Source of the DNA: Actinophytocola sp044466355
Lineage (GTDB): Bacteria > Actinomycetota > Actinomycetes > Mycobacteriales > Pseudonocardiaceae
Assembly: GCF_044466355.1 (NCBI RefSeq)
Contig: NZ_JBITMQ010000006.1
Coordinates: 62,001-126,000, forward strand
Direction of reading: 5' to 3'
DNA: 64,000 nucleotides
Part shown: piece by piece, positions 41,841 through 49,990 of the stretch
How positions within the stretch are numbered: position 1 is the first letter of the stretch
Layout: every line of letters starts with the position of its first letter
Notes under the pieces: model-generated
The model's database searches: none
Told to the model about the DNA's origin: nothing
What the model saw: the letters and a program-made list of their open reading frames with translations, nothing else
Position numbers and translations under genes: made by a program

Positions 41841-42473
41841 TCACTCAGGCAACGCGCCGGTGAACCAGTCAGCCGCCTGCAGCGAGACTTCCTCCAAAGT
41901 CCCCGGCTCCTCGAACAGGTGCGAAGCCCCGGGCACGATCCGCAACTCGGACGGCGCGCCGAGCACACTCCGGGCCCGCTCGTTGAGATCCGCCACCATC
42001 GGGTCCAACTCGCCCACGATGAGCAGGGTCGGCGCCCGCACCTCGGCCAACGCCGCTCTGGCGAGATCCGGCCGCCCACCCCGCGACACCACGGCACGCA
42101 CCGCGTCCGGCCGGGCGGCCGCCGCGACCAACGCCGCCGCACCACCGGTGCTGGCACCGAACAACCCCAACGGCAGCCCGGCGGTGGCAGGCTCGGCACG
42201 AAGCCGGTCGACAGCCCCCACCAACCGCTCCGCCAGCAACCCGATATCGAACCGGGGCCCGCCGTCCGCGCGGTCCTCGTCCTCGGTCAGCAGGTCCATC
42301 AGCACTGTCGCGAGTCGACGCTCGTTCAGGAACGACGCCACCGCGCGGTTGCGTGGGCTGTGCCGGGAGCTGCCGCTCCCGTGCGCGAACAGGACCACCC
42401 CGACCGCACCGTCCGGCACCTCCACGTCGGCGTCCAGGTGCGCGCCCGCCGCGTCCAGCACGAGCTGCGTCAT
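41841..42473 (-). CDS. Dienelactone-hydrolase-like alpha/beta hydrolase
   Basis: Alpha/beta hydrolase of 210 aa. The oxyanion loop is LFAHGSGSSRHSPRN, the nucleophile lies in LGLFGASTGGAAALVA (Ser in G-A-S-T-G), Asp in VGELDPMV and His in GASHLFEE. Family members with this short form occur beside erythromycin-esterase-like and phosphoribosyltransferase genes in actinobacteria. Its ATG overlaps the esterase stop by 4 bp (ATGA). The substrate is unknown. The frame upstream of 42473 is antisense or shadow. Confidence 0.87.
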   Translation of the reverse strand: MTQLVLDAAGAHLDADVEVPDGAVGVVLFAHGSGSSRHSPRNRAVASFLNERRLATVLMDLLTEDEDRADGGPRFDIGLLAERLVGAVDRLRAEPATAGLPLGLFGASTGGAAALVAAAARPDAVRAVVSRGGRPDLARAALAEVRAPTLLIVGELDPMVADLNERARSVLGAPSELRIVPGASHLFEEPGTLEEVSLQAADWFTGALPE

Positions 42474-43696
42474 GACGGTGTCCTCCTCAGCTGCGCGAGC
42501 GGCCGCAGCGCGCTCGTCTCGTCGAACCACAGGAACGCGTCGTAGCGGTCGCCCAGCACCGTCGGCACGTAGTTGCCCCACCGCTCCCGCGCCGGGTGGT
42601 ACACGACGCCGATCGCGCGGTGGTCCAGTTCGTCGGTCAGCAGGGCGGGCCGCGACGGCGGCCACACGAACAGGGCACAGGGTGGCGCGTCGTGGTGCAG
42701 CACCGCCTCCAGCGAACCCCTGCGGGCCGGGGGAACCGGCATCGTCTCGACGGGTGCGCCCCACGCGTCGGCCGCGACCACCGTGCCCTGATGGCTGCCG
42801 AAACCCACCAGCACCACCTGGTCCGCGCCGTGCCGCTCTCTCGCCAGCTGACCGATGTTGACCTCGCCCGACTCCGCCATGGACGTCGCCCGGGCATCGC
42901 CCACATGGGTGTTGTGGGCCCACACGACGCCCTTCCCGTCGTGGTGGGCCAGCAGCCGGTCCAGGGTGTCCGCCATGTGGTGGTCCCGGACGTTCCACGA
43001 CTGCCGCCCGCCCGCGAGCATCGCGCGGTAGTAGCGTTCCGCGCCCGCCACGACCTCCGCGTTCTGCCACACGGTCAGCGCACCGTGCTCACGCAGCCGC
43101 ACCAGCAGGTCCACGACCTCGTTCTCACAGGTCTCCGGCACCAGCCGGGTCGCCATCGCGTAGTCCTGCCCGCTCTCCCCGTACGGCTCGAAGCAGCGGT
43201 ACGCCGACAGCGCGGCGGGCACGTCCTCGGGTGCGTGCTCGCGCAGCCAGGTCAGGATCGCGCGCAGCGACTCCCACAGCGAGTACACGTCGAGCCCGTG
43301 GAACGAGACCGGTCGCTCGGCGGTGCGGTTGTGGTCGCGCAGCCACCGGCAGAAGTCGGCGACCTCCTCGTTCGCCCACATCCACGTCGGCCAGCGGGCG
43401 AACTCGGCGAGCGCGGCCCTCGGGTCCGCGGGCGCGTCCGGTTCGGCACGCACGGACCGGTCGAGGCGTTCACAGTCGGGCCAGTCGCCCTCGACGGCCA
43501 CGAACGTGTAGCCGCGTTCGGTGATCAGCCGCCGGGTGAGCGCCGCGCGCCACTGGTAGAAGTCGTGCGTGCCGTGGCTCGCCTCGCCGATCATCACGAC
43601 GCGGGCGTCGCCGATCCGCTCCAGCAGCACGTCGAAGTCACCGGGGTCGGTCAGCGGCGCCGACAACCCGGCGATCTCGTCACCGTAGCGTCTCAT
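42470..43696 (-). CDS. Erythromycin-esterase-family protein
   Basis: Protein of 408 aa of the EreA/succinoglycan biosynthesis group. Conserved GEASHGTHDFYQWRA (Glu and His), VAVEGDWPDC and WAHNTHVGDA carry the presumed catalytic His/Glu set. Real macrolide inactivation is shown only for some members; the actinobacterial group, often found with phosphoribosyltransferase domains as in mycobacterial Rv2030c, has no known function. It is first of a two-gene operon with the hydrolase at 41841. No phosphoribosyltransferase is present here. The divergent RNA ligase starts 74 bp away. Confidence 0.88.
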   Translation of the reverse strand: MRRYGDEIAGLSAPLTDPGDFDVLLERIGDARVVMIGEASHGTHDFYQWRAALTRRLITERGYTFVAVEGDWPDCERLDRSVRAEPDAPADPRAALAEFARWPTWMWANEEVADFCRWLRDHNRTAERPVSFHGLDVYSLWESLRAILTWLREHAPEDVPAALSAYRCFEPYGESGQDYAMATRLVPETCENEVVDLLVRLREHGALTVWQNAEVVAGAERYYRAMLAGGRQSWNVRDHHMADTLDRLLAHHDGKGVVWAHNTHVGDARATSMAESGEVNIGQLARERHGADQVVLVGFGSHQGTVVAADAWGAPVETMPVPPARRGSLEAVLHHDAPPCALFVWPPSRPALLTDELDHRAIGVVYHPARERWGNYVPTVLGDRYDAFLWFDETSALRPLAQLRRTPS

Positions 43697-43770
43697 CCCG
43701 GTCGGCCTACCCGGACCGGAAGCGGCTAAACCGATCGCGTCGGTCCGCTGGCGCTGCGATCATCCTCGGC

Positions 43771-44559
43771 ATGGAGGAGGAGCACTTCGACGTGCGGGCG
43801 GCCGATCTCGGCGCCCTCAACTCGATGACCAAGTACCCGTCGATCCCGACCTACCACACCCTGGACCCGAAGAACGGCAGCCTGACCGAGGGCGAGACCG
43901 TCCCGTTCAGCGGTCCCGTGCTGGGCACCGAGAAGGTGGACGGCACGAACGCGCGCATCATCTCCCTGCCCGACGGGAACTTCCTGCTCGGCAGCCGCGA
44001 GGAGCTGTTGTACGCCAAGGGTGACCTGATCGGGAACCCGGCGCAGGGCGTCGTCGCGGCGCTGCGCGAGGTCGCCGAGGGGCTGGCGCCGGTCGACGGC
44101 GACGTGGTGCGGGTGCACTTCCTGGAGGTGTACGGCGGCAAGGTGACCGCCGCGAGCAAGCAGTACACCGGTACCAAGGCCGTGGGTTTCCGCCTGTTCG
44201 ACGTCGCGGTGATCGCCGACTACCGCGCTGTGCTGGGCAGGGAGGCGGCGGCCATCTCCGCGTGGCGGGACGGTGGCGGCCAGCCGTACCTCGACGAGGA
44301 CGCGCTGACCGAGACCGCCGCCCTGCACGGCTTCCCGCTCACCCCGCGACTGTTCCGGGTGGACGGTGCGGACCTGCCGCGTGAGCTGGACAAGACGCGT
44401 GCGTTCCTCGCCGAGCACCTGCCGGAGACGCGCAGCGCGCTCGACGACGAGGCGGGCGGCCAGCCGGAGGGCATCGTGCTGCGCGGCCCCGACCGTGCCG
44501 TCATCGCCAAGGCACGGTTCGCCGACTACGACCGGACGCTGCGCCGCCGTTCACGGTGA
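43771..44559 (+). CDS. Rnl2-type RNA ligase
   Basis: Nucleotidyltransferase of 262 aa that would seal RNA ends with ATP. Motif I is TEKVDGTN with nucleophile Lys55; VHFLEVYGGK is motif III-like, GFRLFDVAV motif IIIa, EGIVLR (from Glu233) motif IV and IAKARF (Lys247) motif V. The short C terminus resembles the T4 Rnl2/Deinococcus RNA-ligase group lacking a large extra domain. No partner such as a PNKP, RtcA or toxin lies next to it. Its role in repair is inference. The 3' end overlaps the convergent MocR gene by 9 bp. Confidence 0.88.
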   Translation: MEEEHFDVRAADLGALNSMTKYPSIPTYHTLDPKNGSLTEGETVPFSGPVLGTEKVDGTNARIISLPDGNFLLGSREELLYAKGDLIGNPAQGVVAALREVAEGLAPVDGDVVRVHFLEVYGGKVTAASKQYTGTKAVGFRLFDVAVIADYRAVLGREAAAISAWRDGGGQPYLDEDALTETAALHGFPLTPRLFRVDGADLPRELDKTRAFLAEHLPETRSALDDEAGGQPEGIVLRGPDRAVIAKARFADYDRTLRRRSR

Positions 44560-45921
44560 CACGTCACGCAGAACGGCCTGCAACGCCGCCAGCGCGCCGC
44601 CGAACGAGCCCTTCGACGGTGCCGCGTAACCGACCATCAGCCCGGTCAACGGCTCTGTCGCGCGGATCGCGTGCGGGCTGACCGGCTCGATCACCAGTGA
44701 GTGCCGCGCGGCCGAGGCGGGGACCGCCGCCTCGGCCGACGCGGACAGCGGCACGAACAACGCCAGCCCGGCGGGGATGCCGGGTGGCTTCAGGTGGTCC
44801 GGCAGCGCGGCGACGAGCCGGTCTCGCCGGGACCGGTACTCCAGCCGGCACCGGCGCACGTGCCGGTCGAACGCGCCCGAGCTGATCAGGTCGGCCAGCG
44901 CCAGCTGGTCCAGCGTGGATGGCTGCACCCCGCCGCGTTCCACGGCCGCGACCACCGGGTCCACCAGGAACCTGGGCAGCACCAGCCACGCGAGCCGCAG
45001 TGACGGGGCGAGCGTCTTGCTCGCCGTGCCCGCGTACACCACCCGTTCGGGTGCGAGTGCCTGCAGCGCGCCGACCTGCTGGCGGTCGAAGCGGAACTCG
45101 CCGTCGTAGTCGTCCTCGACGACGACCGCGCCGGAGCGGGTCAGCGCGGTGCGGCGCCCGGGTGCCATGGTGACCCCGAGCGGCGCCTGGTGGGCGGGGG
45201 TGACGACGACCGCCGGGCTCGTCAGCTGCTCGACCACCAGGCCCTCGTCGTCGACGGGCACGCCGACGACCCGCTGCCCGGCGGCGGCCGCGAACTGGCG
45301 GAAACGGTCGATCGACGGGTCCTCGAACGCGGTCTCGGTCATGCCGAGATCGGCGAACGCGTGCCCGAGCACGGTGATGGCGTGCGTGAACCCGGCGACC
45401 ACCACGATCCGCGCGGGGTCGGCGAGCACGCCGCGGCTGCGGCCGAGGTACGCGGCGAGCGTGTTCCGCAGTACGAGCGACCCGCGTGGCTCGCCGTAGC
45501 CGAAGACGTCGTGCGGGGCGTTGGCGAGGACCCGCCTGGTCGACGCGAGCCACTGGTCACGCGGGAACAGCGACACGTCCGGCCTGCCCGCCATCAACGT
45601 CCACCGGCGCGTCTGCCTCGGCGTGAACCCCGGGTCCGGGGACGCCAGCGGCGCGGCACCCGCGGTCGCGACCCGCGTCGGCGCGCCCTGGCTGGTCGAC
45701 AGGTAGCCCTCGGCCGCCAGGTCGGTGTACACGCGGGTCACCGTGCCACGCGCGACCCCGAGGTCGGCGGCGAGCGCGCGGGTCGACGGCACCACCGAGC
45801 CCGGCCGCCACCGGCCGTCCCGGATCGCCGCCCTGATCGCGTTCGCGAGCTGCGTGCGCCCGCTGCCCGGAGTCCAGTCGAGGTGCGCGTCGACCGACGA
45901 ACTGGTCCACGAATCCGCCAT
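44551..45921 (-). CDS. MocR/PdxR-like GntR-aminotransferase regulator
   Basis: Chimeric regulator of 456 aa. Residues 20-80 form a GntR winged helix (VVPSTRALAADLGVARGTVT); residues 105-450 are a fold-type I aminotransferase with the PLP lysine Lys302 in GTASKTLAPSLRLAW and VVEDDYDGEFRFD before it. Family members sense PLP or amino compounds and usually control the divergent gene. Here that is the AhpD-like gene 46 bp away. TGGACC and TGGACA in that gap are possible half-sites. Ends overlap the RNA ligase. Confidence 0.92.
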   Translation of the reverse strand: MADSWTSSSVDAHLDWTPGSGRTQLANAIRAAIRDGRWRPGSVVPSTRALAADLGVARGTVTRVYTDLAAEGYLSTSQGAPTRVATAGAAPLASPDPGFTPRQTRRWTLMAGRPDVSLFPRDQWLASTRRVLANAPHDVFGYGEPRGSLVLRNTLAAYLGRSRGVLADPARIVVVAGFTHAITVLGHAFADLGMTETAFEDPSIDRFRQFAAAAGQRVVGVPVDDEGLVVEQLTSPAVVVTPAHQAPLGVTMAPGRRTALTRSGAVVVEDDYDGEFRFDRQQVGALQALAPERVVYAGTASKTLAPSLRLAWLVLPRFLVDPVVAAVERGGVQPSTLDQLALADLISSGAFDRHVRRCRLEYRSRRDRLVAALPDHLKPPGIPAGLALFVPLSASAEAAVPASAARHSLVIEPVSPHAIRATEPLTGLMVGYAAPSKGSFGGALAALQAVLRDVSP

Positions 45922-45967
45922 GGAACTGGACCCTACGCGTGGACAAGTTCGGGCTAGCGTTGATCAC

Positions 45968-46432
45968 ATGACACAGCGAATCTCGATCATCAACGGCATG
46001 CCCGGCCCCTTCAAGGCACTGAACGCCATGGCCGGGGAGGTCGCCAAGGCGGCGGCCGACGCGGGCGTGGACACCACGGTCCTCGAGCTGATCAAGGTCA
46101 GGGCGTCGCAGATCAACGCGTGCGCCTTCTGCCTCGACATGCACACCGCCGACGCGCTCAAGGACGGCGAGGACCCCCGACGGCTGCACGTGCTGGCCGC
46201 CTGGCGCGAGACCGACCTGTTCACCGAGCAGGAACGCGCCGCGCTGGAGCTGACCGAGGTGCTGACCCGGCTCGCGGAGACGAACGACGTGCCGGACGAC
46301 GTCTACGAGCGCGCCACGGCGGTGTTCACCGAGACCCAGTACCAGGTCGTCGTCTGGATGGTCATGGTCATCAACGCCTACAACCGGGTCGTCCTGCCCG
46401 GGCACCCGAAGCTGCCGAAGAGGGCCGCGTGA
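45968..46432 (+). CDS. Carboxymuconolactone decarboxylase / AhpD-like protein
   Basis: All-helical protein of 154 aa with the AhpD redox motif: Cys52, Cys55 and His59 in ACAFCLDMH. Such proteins act as peroxidase-linked disulfide reductases. ATG 45968 has no clear ribosome-binding site and may be leaderless. Its stop overlaps the following GTG (GTGA). It is divergent from the MocR regulator, which probably controls it together with the next gene. Confidence 0.9.
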   Translation: MTQRISIINGMPGPFKALNAMAGEVAKAAADAGVDTTVLELIKVRASQINACAFCLDMHTADALKDGEDPRRLHVLAAWRETDLFTEQERAALELTEVLTRLAETNDVPDDVYERATAVFTETQYQVVVWMVMVINAYNRVVLPGHPKLPKRAA

Positions 46433-47145
46433 CGGCCGCGCTGCTGCGGTCGCTGCACGTCCCGGGCACGCCGCTGGTGCTGCCGAACGCGTGGGACGCG
46501 GGCACCGCGCGCCTGGTGGTCGAGGCCGGGTTCCCCGTGGTGGCCACGACGTCGGCCGCGGTGGCCGAGTCGCTCGGCCACGCCGACCACCACGGCGCGC
46601 CCGCGGCCGAGATGTTCGCCGCGGCCGCCCGGATCGTCCGCGCGGTCGACGTCCCGGTGACCGTCGACGCCGAGTCGGGCTACGGCCTCCCGCCCGCCGA
46701 GTTCGCGGAACGGCTGGTGGCGACCGGCGCGGTGGGCTGCAACCTGGAGGACACCGACCACGCGAGCGGTGGCCTCACCCCGGTGGCGGACCAGGCGGAC
46801 TACCTGGCGGCCCTGCGTGCCGCCGAGCCGGACCTGGTGATCAACGCCCGCGTGGACGTGTTCGTGGGCGCGGCGGACCAGGAGGCGGTGCTCGACGAGG
46901 CGGTCGAGCGGGCACGTGCCTACCTGGCGGCGGGCGCGGACTGCGTGTACCCGATCCTGGTGCGGTCGGCCGCGGTGCTGAAATCCCTGGTGGACGCGGT
47001 GGACGCGCCGGTGAACGCGACCTTGCTGCCGGGCATGACGATCGCGGAACTGGCGTCCGCCGGTGTCGCGAGGATCTCGCTCGGGCCGGGTCTGTGGCGG
47101 CTCACCCAGGCCACGCTGCGCGAGCGGCTCGCGAACCTCACCTAG
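46429..47145 (+). CDS. Isocitrate lyase / PEP mutase family protein
   Basis: TIM-barrel enzyme of 238 aa of the oxaloacetate decarboxylase/PEP mutase superfamily. The start LVLPNAWDAGTARLVVEAG, the metal region TVDAESGYG, NLEDTDHASGG and LVINARVDVF (catalytic loop) are visible. It may cleave or form a C-C or P-C bond in a small 2-oxo acid; which cannot be told. GTG 46429 overlaps the AhpD-like gene stop. It meets the barstar gene tail to tail with an 8-bp overlap. Confidence 0.9.
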   Translation: MTAALLRSLHVPGTPLVLPNAWDAGTARLVVEAGFPVVATTSAAVAESLGHADHHGAPAAEMFAAAARIVRAVDVPVTVDAESGYGLPPAEFAERLVATGAVGCNLEDTDHASGGLTPVADQADYLAALRAAEPDLVINARVDVFVGAADQEAVLDEAVERARAYLAAGADCVYPILVRSAAVLKSLVDAVDAPVNATLLPGMTIAELASAGVARISLGPGLWRLTQATLRERLANLT

Positions 47146-47500
47146 TCACGAGGGCGTTCGCGATCCGGTGCCGCAGCGCGGTGTCGTGGCCCGGGTTGGT
47201 GACGAGGGTGAGCGTGAGACCGTCCGGTGCCGCGCTCGCGGCGATGTCCAGCAGCGTGGCGAACTGGGCGGGGGACTCGTCGGCGAGCAACTCCTCGGCG
47301 TGCGACACCACGACGTCGATCGCGCCCGCGTCGCGCAGGCAGTCGACCAGCGCGTCCCAGTTGTGCCCGAAGTACGGCGGGAAGTCCAGCACCCGCGCCG
47401 CCTCGGCGAAGAAGGCGGCGCGGGTGCGGCATGCGCGCCCGTCAACGGCGACAGCGGTTGCCGCTTCCGTGGTCACTGTCAGCCAGTGCGCGGGCGTCAT
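47138..47500 (-). CDS. Barstar-family RNase inhibitor
   Basis: Cytoplasmic inhibitor of 120 aa. The barstar core is seen in FPPYFGHNWDALVDCLRD, with the inhibitory helix region AACRTRAAFFAEAARVL-like before it. It lies 9 bp downstream of a secreted barnase-like RNase, and so protects the producer before export. Its stop lies in the 3' end of the PEP-mutase-family gene. Size and order are normal. Confidence 0.93.
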   Translation of the reverse strand: MTPAHWLTVTTEAATAVAVDGRACRTRAAFFAEAARVLDFPPYFGHNWDALVDCLRDAGAIDVVVSHAEELLADESPAQFATLLDIAASAAPDGLTLTLVTNPGHDTALRHRIANALVTR

Positions 47501-47509
47501 GCGAACTCC

Positions 47510-47917
47510 TCAGAGCCGGTAGAAGTCGGCGTAGTGGTTGGGTGAGAAGTAGACCACCCCGGTGGTGCGGTCCAGGACGATCCGGTACGCGTCACGGGAG
47601 GCGCCGCACGCACGCGGGTACACGTCGAACTCGCGGTAGCTGTGGCCACTCGGCAGCTGCCCCTCGCGGTTGTAGAACGTGCCGCCCGCGAAGTTGCACT
47701 GCCCGTTCGGCCAGCTGTACCAGCCACGCGTGCCGGGGTAGCCCTTGGACTGCCAGATGTTGTTGGCGGAACGTGCGTCGGCGCACCGGGTCATGGTGCA
47801 GGAGCCGTAGACCGCGGCGTCCGCGGCCGGGGCGACGACCACGGTCATGCCGAAGATCGACGCGAGCGCGGCCAGCGTGATCGCGAAGCGTTTCATGAAG
47901 GGAATTCGGGTGTGCAC
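47510..47917 (-). CDS. Secreted guanyl-specific ribonuclease (barnase/RNase Sa type)
   Basis: Exported RNase of 135 aa. Sec signal in residues 8-34 (ITLAALASIFGMTVVVAPAA), then a compact microbial RNase domain. Catalytic residues inferred by alignment with RNase Sa are Glu96 (YREFDV), Arg108, Arg112 and His128 (PNHYADF); the 4- and 16-residue spacings equal those of RNase Sa. Cys40, 45, 74 and 104 may form disulfides. GTG 47917 has GGAGG five bases upstream, better than ATG 47896. The barstar follows 9 bp later. It may serve in nutrient scavenging or competition. Confidence 0.92.
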   Translation of the reverse strand: MHTRIPFMKRFAITLAALASIFGMTVVVAPAADAAVYGSCTMTRCADARSANNIWQSKGYPGTRGWYSWPNGQCNFAGGTFYNREGQLPSGHSYREFDVYPRACGASRDAYRIVLDRTTGVVYFSPNHYADFYRL

Positions 47918-48023
47918 GGGAACCTCCAGAGCAGGGGCTGGGGGAAACCAACACCGTGGATGGTGTCCCCTCGACCTTGTCAGGAGGTGGCGGAGATCGA
48001 CAAGATTGGGTGAACTTTGCGGG

Positions 48024-49253
48024 TCAGGCGTTATCCCGCGCCCACAACCCGAGCAGGCCCCGGAAGTGCGCCACGAACCGGTCGTGCTCGGACACCGGGT
48101 ACGTCGAGCGCACGGTCGACACCAGCAGCTCGTCGAACTCCTCCGAGACCACCCAGTCCCGCACCAGGTCGTCCACATGCGACAGTGTGGTGGTGCAGAA
48201 CTCCTGGTATCGCTCGATTTCGAAGTAGTCGTCGGCGAGTCGGCGGTACTCGCCGAGCTTCTCGTCGTAGGTCCGGTCCGAGTCGGCCACCGCGAAGTAG
48301 TTGCGGGTGTCGAGGTCCAGCCGCGGCGTGCGGCCGGTCACCGCGCAGAACGCCGACCACTTCAGCAACGTGGCGATGGCCCACGGGAAGTAGTAGTGCA
48401 GCGAGGTGATCGAGATGTCCGGGCACGCGTTCGCGTAGTCGATCGGGTGCACCGACCCGTCGACGACCAGGCTCTCGCACGAGTTGAACTCCCAGCGGAA
48501 GAACGCGTTGATCAGCCGGGAGATCGTCAGCACCTCGGCACCGGCCTCCGGCGACAGGAACGCGTGGTCCACGGCGTACCGGTTGTGCATCGGCTCGTCG
48601 GGCTGGAAGCGCATCACCATGCTGTCCGGCCCGATCGTCAGCGACCGGGCGAACACGTCGTAGCCCTCGACCGACGCCTGCAGGTGCATCAGCATCTCGC
48701 CGGACTGGTCGTAGGCGCGGTTCAGTGTGGCGGGGTCCTTGATGCGGGACACACCGCGCCACGCGCCGCCGTCGTAGGGCTTCATGTACAGCGGATAGCC
48801 GATCGTCGCCGCGATCTCGTCCAGGTCGAACGGCTGGTTGTACTTCGCGGCCGTGTAGGCGTAGCGGGCGTTGTCGACGGGGTTCTTGTACGGCACCAGC
48901 CACGTGTCCGGCACCTTCAGACCCAGCCGGATCATCGCGCAGTACGCGGCGTGCTTCTCCATGGACTGGAACGTGAACGGGCTGTTCAGCAGGTACACGT
49001 CGTCCATGAGCGCGACCTTCTTCAGCCACTCGCGCGGCACGTAGTACCAGTACGCGAGCCGGTCGATCACGAGGTCGTAGCGGGGTTTCGCGCGCAGGTC
49101 GAACGGCTCGATCGTGATCCGCTCGGTGCGCAGGACGTGTTCGGTGCCCTCGGCGCGCACCGGTCCGAGCCGCCGGACGAGCTCCTCGAACGCGCGCGGC
49201 CAGTCCTCCTCCGTGCCCAGCAGGAGGCCGAGCAGGTGTTCCGTGCGGTCCAT
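48024..49253 (-). CDS. ATP-grasp family ligase
   Basis: Protein of 409 aa with an ATP-grasp fold: the loop YPLYMKPYDGGAWRGVSRIK binds ATP and DYANACPDISITSLHYYFPW holds the metal-binding end. It joins a carboxylate to an amine or similar through an acylphosphate; partners unknown. The N-terminal ~90 residues (DRLAYWYYVPREWLKKVALM) are a pre-ATP-grasp domain. ATG 49253 has GGAGG six bases upstream. It is the last of three genes with two alpha/beta hydrolases, a combination suggesting a small biosynthetic or siderophore-like pathway (inference). Confidence 0.85.
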   Translation of the reverse strand: MDRTEHLLGLLLGTEEDWPRAFEELVRRLGPVRAEGTEHVLRTERITIEPFDLRAKPRYDLVIDRLAYWYYVPREWLKKVALMDDVYLLNSPFTFQSMEKHAAYCAMIRLGLKVPDTWLVPYKNPVDNARYAYTAAKYNQPFDLDEIAATIGYPLYMKPYDGGAWRGVSRIKDPATLNRAYDQSGEMLMHLQASVEGYDVFARSLTIGPDSMVMRFQPDEPMHNRYAVDHAFLSPEAGAEVLTISRLINAFFRWEFNSCESLVVDGSVHPIDYANACPDISITSLHYYFPWAIATLLKWSAFCAVTGRTPRLDLDTRNYFAVADSDRTYDEKLGEYRRLADDYFEIERYQEFCTTTLSHVDDLVRDWVVSEEFDELLVSTVRSTYPVSEHDRFVAHFRGLLGLWARDNA

Positions 49254-49264
49254 CCGGTCCTCCT

Positions 49265-49990
49265 TCAGCAGAAGCGGGGCAGGTGGTGCGCGAGTTGCGC
49301 ACGCCAGGACGGCCAGTCGTGCGGGACGTCGTGGCCCCACAGGTCCAGTTCGCACCGCAGGGTCTTGGCACGCAGGACGGCCGCGAGCCCCCGGGTGGAG
49401 TCCAGCGAGCCGGTGGTGTCCTCCCACTGGCCCTGGCCGACGACCAGCAGCACCGACAGCCGTGACCGCAGCCAGTCGAGGTGGTCGCCGTCCAGGTGCG
49501 GCACGAAGTCGACGGGGTTGGTGAAGTAGGCGGCGTCGCCGCGTTCGCCCCACCCGTGCCACGTCGACGGGTCGTAGTTGCCGGACAGGCCCATGGCCAG
49601 CGGGAACAGGTCCGCGCGGCGCAGCGCGAACAGCACGGCGTGGAACGCCCCGAGCGAGCAGCCCACCGTGGGCACCTCGGTGACGCCGCCGCAGTCGGCG
49701 TGGATCGACGGCAGGACGCGGTCGATGATCCACGACTCGTACACGCCGTGCTGGTGGGCGCGTTCCTCCAGCGGGAGCGACCGGTTCGACCACGACGCGG
49801 CGTCGTGCGAGTCGACGCAGTACAGCTTGGCGCGACCCGCGTCGATCAGCGGCGCGACCGCGTCGACCATGCCGTTGGCCTCGAAGTCCCACGCCCGGCC
49901 CTGCTCGGCGGGGAACACGAGGAAGGGCCTGCCGTAGTGGCCGTAGGCGATCACCGTGCCGCCGCTGATCTCGTACTGGTCGCGGCGCAT
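49265..49990 (-). CDS. Esterase-family alpha/beta hydrolase
   Basis: Serine esterase of 241 aa. Nucleophile Ser112 in VGCSLGAFHA; candidate Asp/His later (GQGQWEDTTG, HDVPHDWPSW). It resembles the putative esterase family that includes S-formylglutathione hydrolase and mycolyltransferase-like enzymes. No signal peptide. Its ATG overlaps the stop of the upstream gene by one base (TGATG) and the ATP-grasp gene follows 11 bp later. The substrate is unknown. Confidence 0.85.
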   Translation of the reverse strand: MRRDQYEISGGTVIAYGHYGRPFLVFPAEQGRAWDFEANGMVDAVAPLIDAGRAKLYCVDSHDAASWSNRSLPLEERAHQHGVYESWIIDRVLPSIHADCGGVTEVPTVGCSLGAFHAVLFALRRADLFPLAMGLSGNYDPSTWHGWGERGDAAYFTNPVDFVPHLDGDHLDWLRSRLSVLLVVGQGQWEDTTGSLDSTRGLAAVLRAKTLRCELDLWGHDVPHDWPSWRAQLAHHLPRFC

